NCBI GenBank assembly: GCA_902615425.1
Contig: CACMPD010000007.1
Coordinates: 1 to 57,446 of the forward strand
Length of the DNA: 57,446 nucleotides
Direction: 5' to 3'
Source of the DNA: an uncultured Pelagibacteraceae bacterium
GTDB taxonomy: Bacteria > Pseudomonadota > Alphaproteobacteria > Pelagibacterales > Pelagibacteraceae
This document shows positions 47,731-55,369 of the stretch, one piece after another. The notes below the pieces were generated by a model. That model did not search any database. It was not told where the DNA came from and saw only the letters and a list, made by a program, of their open reading frames with translations. The number at the start of each line of letters is the position of its first letter. Position 1 is the stretch's first letter. The translations under genes and the position numbers were made by a program.

Positions 47731-48514
47731 AAATGTTCTTGAAAAAATAATAAATACTAAAAGTGAAAAAATTTTAGAACTTAAAAAAAGTATAAGTCTT
47801 GAGACACTCGAAGAATTAATTAAAAAAAATATTTCATACGTTGATTTTAAAAATACAATTAAAAAGAATGTTGAAAATAAAAAATTCTCAATTATTGCTG
47901 AAATAAAAAAAGCGAGTCCCTCTGCAGGGATAATTATTAAAGACTACGATCCTGTAAAAATAGCTAATATATATAAATCAAATAAAGCAACCTGTTTATC
48001 TGTTTTAACTGAAGAGGATTTTTTTTTAGGAAACTTGCTACATATTAGTAAAATAAAACGAGATGTTAATTTACCGATTCTTTGTAAAGATTTTTTTATA
48101 GATAAATTTCAAATTCCTTTAGCTAAAAGTTATGGTGCTGATGCTATCTTAATTATTTTAGCAGGAGTTTCAGATAAATTGGCAGATGAATTATATGAAG
48201 AAGCTTTAAAATTGAATATGTCAGTTATTGTAGAGGTACACACTGTTAATGAAGCTAAACAAGCACTTAGATTTAAAGATGCTTTATTAGGTATTAACAA
48301 CAGAAATTTAAAAACTCTAAAAACTGATATTAATACAACTTATGATATCCACGATGTTTTGGTTAATCACCCTGGCCCATTGATTTCTGAAAGTGGAATT
48401 AAAACTAAAGAAGAATTGTTGGAACTATCAAATAAAACATCCATCAAAACCTTTTTAATTGGTGAATCACTCTTAAAAAATTTAAACGATAATTCAATTT
48501 TTTCCGTTTTATAG
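47723..48514 (+). CDS. trpC: Indole-3-glycerol phosphate synthase
   Basis: A 263-residue TIM-barrel enzyme. Motifs: IIAEIKKASPSAGII near residue 55, ILCKDFFID, GINNRNLKT and ISESGIKTKEEL, including the conserved Lys and Glu residues. No trpF domain is fused. Last gene of the trpEGDC run; trpF, trpB and trpA are not in the window. Confidence 0.95.
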   Translation: MTENVLEKIINTKSEKILELKKSISLETLEELIKKNISYVDFKNTIKKNVENKKFSIIAEIKKASPSAGIIIKDYDPVKIANIYKSNKATCLSVLTEEDFFLGNLLHISKIKRDVNLPILCKDFFIDKFQIPLAKSYGADAILIILAGVSDKLADELYEEALKLNMSVIVEVHTVNEAKQALRFKDALLGINNRNLKTLKTDINTTYDIHDVLVNHPGPLISESGIKTKEELLELSNKTSIKTFLIGESLLKNLNDNSIFSVL

Positions 48515-48563
48515 TCAAAAAAGTCAGTATTTTCATAACTTTTTAACTATTGTTAATTCTGAA

Positions 48564-48578
48564 GAACTTTTATAGAAC
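48564..48578 (+). promoter_or_regulatory. LexA operator (SOS box, GAAC-N7-GAAC)
   Basis: GAAC (48564) and GAAC (48575) are separated by exactly seven bases, the direct-repeat operator known for alphaproteobacterial LexA. It lies 24 bases upstream of the lexA ATG, fitting autoregulation. Confidence 0.8.
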
Positions 48579-48602
48579 ATTGTTTGTACGATATTTGTTC
48601 TT

Positions 48603-49280
48603 ATGCTTACAAAAAAACAAAAAAACCTGCTTTTATTTATCAACAAGAAGTTGAGAAGTTCTGGTGTATCCCCTTCTTATGAAGAAATGAAGGAATCCCT
48701 AAATCTTAAATCAAAATCTGGAATTCATAGATTAATTAGCGCCTTAGAGGAAAGAGGTTTCATTAAAAGGCTTGCTCATAAAGCTAGAGCTTTGGAAGTT
48801 ATAAAATTACCAGAGACCGCTTCTGCAAATGATATTTACAATAATTTTTCCCCAAGTGTCATTAAAGGAGGTTTGGATGAAGAAAAACCTTTATCCGACG
48901 ATGCAGAGGTGCCAGTTTTAGGTAAAATAGCAGCTGGAACACCTGTTGAAGCAATTCAAAATGAAGTTTCTAGAATTCCATTACCAAATAACTTAGAAAA
49001 AAATGGAGATTATTTTGGTCTTAAAGTTCAAGGAGATTCAATGATTGAGGCTGGTATTCATGAAGGCGACACAGTCATTATCAAAAGAACCGATACAGCT
49101 GATAATGGAAAAATAGTGGTGGCTTTAATTGACGAACACGAAGCTATGCTTAAAAGGATTAGAAAAAAAGGTAAAGTAGTAGCATTGGAAAGTGCTAATA
49201 AAAACTATGAGACTAAAATTTTTGGCCCAGATAGAGTAAAAGTTCAAGGTGTTTTAGTATCTTTATATAGAAACTTCTAA
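48603..49280 (+). CDS. lexA: LexA repressor
   Basis: A 225-residue SOS repressor: an N-terminal winged HTH (about 1-70, GVSPSYEEMKESLNLKSKSGIHRLISALEERGFIKR in part), a linker and an S24 self-cleavage domain. The predicted cleavage bond is Ala111-Gly112 (KIAAGTP). The catalytic dyad is Ser146 (QGDSM) and Lys184 (AMLKR). RecA-stimulated autocleavage derepresses SOS genes. A matching operator precedes the gene. Confidence 0.96.
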   Translation: MLTKKQKNLLLFINKKLRSSGVSPSYEEMKESLNLKSKSGIHRLISALEERGFIKRLAHKARALEVIKLPETASANDIYNNFSPSVIKGGLDEEKPLSDDAEVPVLGKIAAGTPVEAIQNEVSRIPLPNNLEKNGDYFGLKVQGDSMIEAGIHEGDTVIIKRTDTADNGKIVVALIDEHEAMLKRIRKKGKVVALESANKNYETKIFGPDRVKVQGVLVSLYRNF

Positions 49281-49303
49281 AAAAATAGTCTAAACCATTT
49301 TTA

Positions 49304-50704
49304 ATGAAAAAAGTAGCAACTAGATTTGCTCCATCACCTACTGGACCTTTGCATATTGGTGGGGTGAGAACAGCCTTATTTAATTGGTTATATTCAAAAA
49401 ACCAAAACGGTAATTTTTATCTTCGGATAGAAGATACAGATAAAGAAAGATCAAAAGAGGAATACAAAAATCAAATTATAAAATCTTTGAAATGGATAGG
49501 CATTCATCATGATGGAACAGAATATATACAATCTCAAAAAATTGATGATCATATAAAAGTTGCAAATGAACTATTAAAAAAAGGTAGTGCTTACAGATGC
49601 TATTGCTCAACTGAAGAAATTGAAACACAAAAAAAGAGAGCTAAACAAAAAAAAATTCCATACGTTTATGATAGAAAATGGAGAGACAGAAATGAAAATG
49701 AAGCGCCTAAAGATATAAAACCAGTAATTAGGTTTAAAAGTAAAATTGACGGTACATCAATTTTAAAAGATAAAGTACAGGGAAACGTGGAAATTGAAAA
49801 TAATACGATCGAGGATTTTGTAATTTTAAGAAATGATGGTACACCAACTTATAATTTATCTGCTGCTGTTGACGATCATCAGATGAATATGACACACATT
49901 ATTAGAGGTGATGATCATAAAATCAATACGTTTAAACAAATTCAAATTTATGAAGCAATGGAGTGGGTTTTACCAACATTTGCACATATACCATTAATTC
50001 ACACAATTGAGGGAAAAAAATTATCAAAAAGAGATAAGGCATCTACTTTGGAGGACTATTCTAAAATAGGTATTATGCCAGATGCTTTGAGAAATTATCT
50101 TTTAAGATTGGGTTGGTCATATGAAGATAAAGAAATTTTTACTTTAGATGAAAGTGTAAAATATTTTAATCTTGAAGGTATTGGAAAATCTCCGTCAAAA
50201 TTAGATTTAAGTAGAATTCTATCTATGAATGAACACTATATAAAAAGCATTGATGAAAACGAACTTTTTAATCAACTCATTAACTATTGTGAAATTTTTA
50301 AAAATAAGATTATTGGGGAAAAAAAAGATAAAATTAAAAAATCTTTAAGTTTTCTTAAGAATAAAGCTAAAACACTAGAGGATATATATAATAATAGCCA
50401 ATATATTATTAACGATGAAGTTAATTTTAATAAAGAAGATCTAAAATTAATTGATACTAATGCACAAAAAATTATCTCTGAATTTAAAGATAAAGTAAAA
50501 GAAATAAGTAACTTTACAAGAGAAAATTTAGAACCGATAGTTCAGGAACTAATCAAATCTAATAACACCAATTTTAAAGGTGTTGGTCAGCCCTTGAGAG
50601 TGGCTTTAACAGGGTCAAAATTTGGTCCTGGTATTTATGATATAATTATATCTTTGGGTAAAGAAGAGGTTGAAAAAAGATTATCCAATAAGACTATTTC
50701 TTAA
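49304..50704 (+). CDS. gltX: Glutamyl-tRNA synthetase
   Basis: A 466-residue class I synthetase. The N-terminus RFAPSPTGPLHIGGVRTALFNWLY contains the HIGH-equivalent HIGG (17-20), and KLSKR is present in EGKKLSKRDKAS. Bacterial GltX of this type may charge tRNA-Glu only or also tRNA-Gln, depending on presence of GatCAB, which the window cannot show. Its 3' end overlaps convergent lpxB by 24 bases. Confidence 0.96.
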   Translation: MKKVATRFAPSPTGPLHIGGVRTALFNWLYSKNQNGNFYLRIEDTDKERSKEEYKNQIIKSLKWIGIHHDGTEYIQSQKIDDHIKVANELLKKGSAYRCYCSTEEIETQKKRAKQKKIPYVYDRKWRDRNENEAPKDIKPVIRFKSKIDGTSILKDKVQGNVEIENNTIEDFVILRNDGTPTYNLSAAVDDHQMNMTHIIRGDDHKINTFKQIQIYEAMEWVLPTFAHIPLIHTIEGKKLSKRDKASTLEDYSKIGIMPDALRNYLLRLGWSYEDKEIFTLDESVKYFNLEGIGKSPSKLDLSRILSMNEHYIKSIDENELFNQLINYCEIFKNKIIGEKKDKIKKSLSFLKNKAKTLEDIYNNSQYIINDEVNFNKEDLKLIDTNAQKIISEFKDKVKEISNFTRENLEPIVQELIKSNNTNFKGVGQPLRVALTGSKFGPGIYDIIISLGKEEVEKRLSNKTIS

Positions 50705-51817
50705 GATTGTGGCCACTTCATTAGATGATGAAGAATTCGATCTAATTCCCTTTAAAGTTTGATTGCATTGTTCTAATTGTTTTTTTCCAATCTCTGGATT
50801 TTTAAGCATATATAAAACAGAATTATAAATTTCTTTTGCATTGCACTCACTTTGCAACAATTCAGGAATGACTTCTTTATTATTAATTATATTGATGATA
50901 TTTGCAAATTTAACATTTACCAATAATTTAAAGATCATAAAATTTATAAAATTTAACTTATAAATAATTATTGAAGGAACATTAGCATTACAAACTTGAA
51001 GAGATATTGTTCCTGACTTACATACAGCAAAAATTGAATTTGATAAAATTTCCCTTTTCATATTTTCATCTGAAATTACATCAATATTATTAAAATTCTT
51101 ATCTTTAAGATACTCAACAATGTTTTTTTTGTTTTCTTCAGTAGCATGAAAAATAAAATTGTAATTTAAATTTCTTTTGTTCATCATATTTATAAAATCA
51201 ATCAATATTGGTAATAAAACATTTGTTTCTGATTTTCGACTACCTGGAAATATAGAGATTATTTTTTTATTGTTAGAAATAAAATTATTGATATCTGTTT
51301 TATTATTTTTGTTATTTTCTATTAAGGGATGACCTACAAAAGTAGTATTCATATTCTCTTCATCAAAAAATTTTTTTTCAAAATCAAATAATAAAAGAAT
51401 ATGATCAATAAATTTTTTAATCTTTTTTACCCTTCCTTTTCTCCAAATCCAAACTTGTGGAGCCACATAATGAATTGTCTTAATTTGAGGATTAATTTTT
51501 TTTACCTTTTCTGCAACTCTTAAAGTAAAGTCTGGACTATCAACACTAAACAAAATATCTGGATTGAACTTCAAGATTTCTTTAACAGTTTGATTAATTC
51601 TTTTATTAATCTTAAAAATATTGAACAAAACACTCGTAAAACCCAAATAAGTTATTTCTTTCAAATCAAAGATAGACTCTATGCCAATTTTTTTTAAATT
51701 TGACCCACCCACAGATAAATATTCAATATCAGTGTAATCTTTTTGAAGTTTTGAAATTGCTGTAGAAGCTAATTTATCCCCAGAGGGTTCTCCTGTAAGC
51801 ACAAATATTTTTTTCAT
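50681..51817 (-). CDS. lpxB: Lipid-A-disaccharide synthase
   Basis: A 378-residue GT19 glycosyltransferase joining UDP-diacylglucosamine and lipid X. Motifs: LTGEPSGDKLAS at the N-terminus, SVDSPDFTLRVAEKVK, HYVAPQVWIWRKGRVKKIKKFIDHIL-type segment and IFPGSRKSE. The ATG overlaps the lpxI stop by 4 bases. Last gene of the lpx run. Confidence 0.95.
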   Translation of the reverse strand: MKKIFVLTGEPSGDKLASTAISKLQKDYTDIEYLSVGGSNLKKIGIESIFDLKEITYLGFTSVLFNIFKINKRINQTVKEILKFNPDILFSVDSPDFTLRVAEKVKKINPQIKTIHYVAPQVWIWRKGRVKKIKKFIDHILLLFDFEKKFFDEENMNTTFVGHPLIENNKNNKTDINNFISNNKKIISIFPGSRKSETNVLLPILIDFINMMNKRNLNYNFIFHATEENKKNIVEYLKDKNFNNIDVISDENMKREILSNSIFAVCKSGTISLQVCNANVPSIIIYKLNFINFMIFKLLVNVKFANIINIINNKEVIPELLQSECNAKEIYNSVLYMLKNPEIGKKQLEQCNQTLKGIRSNSSSSNEVATILRNSLIG

Positions 51818-52602
51818 TTTATCAAAATAAAAATTTTATTTTTATCTGCAAATTCAATACTTTTAGATTTATCTAAAAAGATATTTTTTTTTGATTTAAG
51901 AACTATTCCTTTCAATCCATATTTTTTACAATCTTTAATGGTTTGTATCCCTATTGTTGGTAAATCCATTCTCAAATCTTGTTTTTTTTTTGGAAATTTT
52001 ATTAAAATACCACCAAAATTATTCTTCTTTAATTTAGTCATCATTTTTTTGGTACCTCTATTGTCTTCTTTTGCTATTATCTTATTATTTTTTACTACTA
52101 GTGCTTGAATATGATCATAACTATTAGTTTTAGCTAAATATTTTATACCTCTATTGATTGATTTAATATCAGCTCGAGAAGGTTTTATCTTTGTATGTAA
52201 ACCTTTTTTACCAGTTAACTCAGGATTGAAATGAATTGAACTTATAACATCAATTTTTTCATTTTTAAGGATTTCAATTATGACTTTAATTATAGCTGCA
52301 TCTCCTAATTTAGCAGCTTTTATAATACTCGGCATGTAATAAATGCCTTTCAAATCTAATCTTAATGTAGAAAATTTTGGTTTAGCGATTTTCCCAGCAA
52401 AAAGAACTTTATTTGATTTTTGTTTTTTAATTAGGTCTATTATTTTTCCAAATTTTCCAATACTAATTCTGTAAGAATTTTTTTCTTTAGCAAAATCATT
52501 ATTATTGGAAAGATCGATTATAAAGTACTTTTTTTTTTGTTTTTTTATTTTTTTTAGAACGATTTTTGAAAAATCTGTATCACCTAAAAACAAACCTATC
52601 AT
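51814..52602 (-). CDS. lpxI: UDP-2,3-diacylglucosamine pyrophosphatase LpxI
   Basis: A 262-residue LpxI (formerly DUF1009). Recognised segments are IGLFLGDTDFSKIVLKKIKK at the N-terminus, VLFAGKIAKPKF, LGDAAIIKVIIEIL and DLPTIGIQTIKDC. It cleaves UDP-diacylglucosamine to lipid X, the step done by LpxH elsewhere. Its presence weakens any LpxH reading of the metallophosphoesterase at 16042. It sits between lpxA and lpxB as in other Alphaproteobacteria. Confidence 0.92.
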   Translation of the reverse strand: MIGLFLGDTDFSKIVLKKIKKQKKKYFIIDLSNNNDFAKEKNSYRISIGKFGKIIDLIKKQKSNKVLFAGKIAKPKFSTLRLDLKGIYYMPSIIKAAKLGDAAIIKVIIEILKNEKIDVISSIHFNPELTGKKGLHTKIKPSRADIKSINRGIKYLAKTNSYDHIQALVVKNNKIIAKEDNRGTKKMMTKLKKNNFGGILIKFPKKKQDLRMDLPTIGIQTIKDCKKYGLKGIVLKSKKNIFLDKSKSIEFADKNKIFILIK

Positions 52603-52603
52603 T

Positions 52604-53386
52604 TTATTTTGAAAAAGGTGTGCATATTGGTCTTTTTTTATCTTTTTCTAAAAATTCAACGACGTCTTTTACAAGACCATTTTTTTTAAACTCAGCATTT
52701 AAATTTTTCAAATTTTCCGTCAAATTTTCATTTTTAAAGATTTCTTTATATGCTTCACTTAAAACTAAGATTTCTTTATTGGGTATATTTTTTCTTCTTA
52801 AACCAATTAAATTTAAACCCTGAAGAACACTTCTATTTCCATGAACCATCGCATATGGAATGATATCTCTTACTACCCCACACATTCCACCTATCATTGT
52901 AAACTTACCTACTCTAGTAAATTGTTGTACAGCTGAATTACCTCCGATTATTACATTTTGCTCAATATGTACATGTCCACCAAGAGGAACATTATTTGCA
53001 AGTATTACATTATCCTCGACTAAGCAATCATGTGCTACATGTGAAGAAACCATAAATAAACATCCATTACCAATTTTAGTAATTCCACCGCCACCTTTAG
53101 TACCTGGATTTATTGTTACATATTCTCTAATTTTATTGTTATCTCCAATTTCTAATACAGTATCCTCACCATTAAATTTAAGATCTTGAGGATCGTTTCC
53201 AATAGAAGCAAATGAATATATCTTATTTTTCTTCCCAATCTTAGTGTTTCCCACAATACTAACATGAGATTCGATAATAGTATTTTCTCCTACCTCAACA
53301 TTTGGTCCAATTACTGAATAAGGACCTATCTCGACGTTAGATGATATTTTAGATTTTGGATCAACGATAGCAGTTTTATGTATCAT
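52604..53386 (-). CDS. lpxA: UDP-N-acetylglucosamine acyltransferase
   Basis: A 260-residue left-handed beta-helix acyltransferase for the first lipid A step. Hexapeptide repeats fill residues 1-190 (VEIGPYSVIGPNVEVGENT and onward), with catalytic-region histidine in SSHVAHDCLVEDN. A helical C-terminal domain (about 195-260) with GLNLIGLRRKNIP is typical of LpxA. Its start overlaps the lpxD stop by 4 bases. Confidence 0.96.
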   Translation of the reverse strand: MIHKTAIVDPKSKISSNVEIGPYSVIGPNVEVGENTIIESHVSIVGNTKIGKKNKIYSFASIGNDPQDLKFNGEDTVLEIGDNNKIREYVTINPGTKGGGGITKIGNGCLFMVSSHVAHDCLVEDNVILANNVPLGGHVHIEQNVIIGGNSAVQQFTRVGKFTMIGGMCGVVRDIIPYAMVHGNRSVLQGLNLIGLRRKNIPNKEILVLSEAYKEIFKNENLTENLKNLNAEFKKNGLVKDVVEFLEKDKKRPICTPFSK

Positions 53387-54360
53387 CTATTATCTTTCAA
53401 AAATTCTCTAATACTTTTTGCTGGATAACCCATAACTTTTGCATTATCAGGTATATCTTTTATAACACCACTGCCACCACCTATTTCAACATTATTTCCT
53501 ACTCTCAAATGTCCGGATATTCCAGCTTGACCGCCAATTTTCACATTATTACCAATAATCGAACTTCCTGCAATTCCGACTTGTCCAGCTATAATTGTAT
53601 TTTCACCAATTTTAACATTATGAGCTATATGAATTTGATTATCTAAAAAAGTATTTTTACCAATTTCTGTATTAGATAAAGAACCGCGATCTATTGTAGA
53701 TCCACATCCAATTTCAGAATTTTCATTGATTATAACGATACCTATATGAGGGTATTTCAAATTTTTACTCTGTGATGGAAAAAAACCAAATCCTTTTTTT
53801 CCAATTACACAATTATCTAAAATAGTTACGTTATCTTTTATCACAGAATTTCTTAAAATTGTGTTAGATCCAATTTTACAATTATTACCAATTTGAACAT
53901 TACGTTCTATAATTGAGTTATGTCCAATTAAACAATTTTTTCCAATTTTGACGTTCTCTCCAACTAATACATTTTTTCCAGCAGTTACTATATCTTTTAG
54001 GGTGGTATCTTTAATATCAACAGCGGTGGCATCATACTCATCCTCAATTGAATTTGGATAAAACTTTTGAGTAATAAGTGAAGTTGAAATTAATACATTT
54101 TCTACCACAATAGGAGCACAATTTTTTGGAAGATAGTCTTTTAAATTTTGTGTTGTGATACAATATGAAGCTTTGGTTTTTTTTGCTATTTGATTATATT
54201 TTTTTGAGTGAAAAAACGTAATACACTCTTTGTCTGCATTATATAAATCCTGAATATCCTTTACTAACAGATTTTCCTCAGTTTTAAGTTCAATTTTTAA
54301 AATTTTGAAGATTTCTGAAATTTTAAATGGTCCATTATTAATAAAAAATGGATTAGACAT
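53383..54360 (-). CDS. lpxD: UDP-3-O-acylglucosamine N-acyltransferase
   Basis: A hexapeptide-repeat acyltransferase, third enzyme of lipid A synthesis. I place the start at the ATG at 54360 (325 residues, MSNPFF); a TTG at 54375 in the same frame would add five residues. The N-terminal uridine-binding domain (about 1-100, CITFFHSKKY) precedes a long beta-helix. Catalytic histidine lies in QIHIAHNVKIGENT, and GQAGISGHLRVGNNVEIGGGSGV closes the helix. Confidence 0.95.
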   Translation of the reverse strand: MSNPFFINNGPFKISEIFKILKIELKTEENLLVKDIQDLYNADKECITFFHSKKYNQIAKKTKASYCITTQNLKDYLPKNCAPIVVENVLISTSLITQKFYPNSIEDEYDATAVDIKDTTLKDIVTAGKNVLVGENVKIGKNCLIGHNSIIERNVQIGNNCKIGSNTILRNSVIKDNVTILDNCVIGKKGFGFFPSQSKNLKYPHIGIVIINENSEIGCGSTIDRGSLSNTEIGKNTFLDNQIHIAHNVKIGENTIIAGQVGIAGSSIIGNNVKIGGQAGISGHLRVGNNVEIGGGSGVIKDIPDNAKVMGYPAKSIREFLKDNR

Positions 54361-54411
54361 AATTGCTTTTATCAAAGCACAGGTTGATGTGTTATCAAGA
54401 ATTATTGCTAA

Positions 54412-54861
54412 TTATTTCTTGTCGACAATAGTAGCTGACCATATTGCATCTGCCATTTTTTTATCATCAACAAATGCTTCACCTTTATATTTCCAAACAC
54501 GCCCATGAGACCTAATTGCCTCAATTTTTAAAATTAATTTACAATCAGGTATGACTGGATTTCTAAATCTTGCTTTTTCAACACCCATTAAAAATACCAA
54601 TTTATTTTCATATGTTGATTTATCTAAACCATGAGCAGTTAAAGCTGCTGCAGCTTGACCAAAAGACTCAACAATTAATACACCTGGCATAACAGGTTGT
54701 CCTGGAAAGTGACCATTTACAAAAAAACTGTCTTTTTTTACATTAACAACTGCGGTAGCTGAATGAAGTTTTTTAATATCATAAAGTTCATCGATCAATA
54801 ACATTGGTTCACGATGAGGTAGTAATTTGATTATTTGTTTTTTATTTAAAAATGTACTCAT
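54412..54861 (-). CDS. fabZ: 3-hydroxyacyl-ACP dehydratase FabZ
   Basis: A 149-residue hot-dog-fold dehydratase of fatty-acid elongation. PHREPMLLIDE lies near residue 15; the catalytic pair is His51 (NGHFPGQPVMPG) and Glu65. It competes with LpxA for hydroxyacyl-ACP, which explains its place in lpx clusters. Here it precedes lpxD, whereas the order lpxD-fabZ-lpxA is the one I know from other Proteobacteria. Overlaps ompH by 4 bases. Confidence 0.95.
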   Translation of the reverse strand: MSTFLNKKQIIKLLPHREPMLLIDELYDIKKLHSATAVVNVKKDSFFVNGHFPGQPVMPGVLIVESFGQAAAALTAHGLDKSTYENKLVFLMGVEKARFRNPVIPDCKLILKIEAIRSHGRVWKYKGEAFVDDKKMADAIWSATIVDKK

Positions 54862-55364
54862 TTAATTTTGGAGTCTATAATTTTTATAATTTCTTGAGTA
54901 ATATTTTTATTTTTACTCGCTACAAAAATATTCTTTTTATCAAGAAGTATTTCAATATTTTTTTCAACTAAGTAACTCTCAATAATTGGAGTAATCTTTT
55001 TAAAAAATTCCTCAAATTCTACTTTTCTTTTTTGATTGAAATCATCTATTGCTTTTTGTCGATTCTGACGAAAATTATTGACCTCATTCCTAAATTCAAC
55101 AAGTTTTTTTTTAAATTGATCCTCAGAAATAATATTTTTCTGTTTTTTAATTTCATCCTCAGTTTTTTTAAGTTCATCTTCTTTTTTTTTGAATCTTAAT
55201 AATGTTTCATTTTTTGACTTCTCTAATTTATTAATAATTAGTTTACCCGCTTTTGTATTATTTATGACTTTATCTAATTCTAAATAAGCAATTTGATCCT
55301 GGCTGTATGAAAAAGTTATTAAACCAAGAAACACTATAATTATAGTGAAAAGATTTCTAATCAT
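54858..55364 (-). CDS. skp: OmpH/Skp-like periplasmic chaperone
   Basis: A 168-residue exported protein with a signal peptide (1-21, TFSYS/QDQ) and a long charged coiled coil (about 45-125, LEKSKNETLLRFKKKEDELKK and onward), the tentacle architecture of Skp. The QIAYLELDKVINNTKAG start and the terminal IIESYLVEKNIEILLDKKNI strand fit OmpH. It carries unfolded outer-membrane proteins to the BAM complex. It lies directly after bamA, 5 bases away. Confidence 0.88.
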   Translation of the reverse strand: MIRNLFTIIIVFLGLITFSYSQDQIAYLELDKVINNTKAGKLIINKLEKSKNETLLRFKKKEDELKKTEDEIKKQKNIISEDQFKKKLVEFRNEVNNFRQNRQKAIDDFNQKRKVEFEEFFKKITPIIESYLVEKNIEILLDKKNIFVASKNKNITQEIIKIIDSKIK

Positions 55365-55369
55365 ATCTC

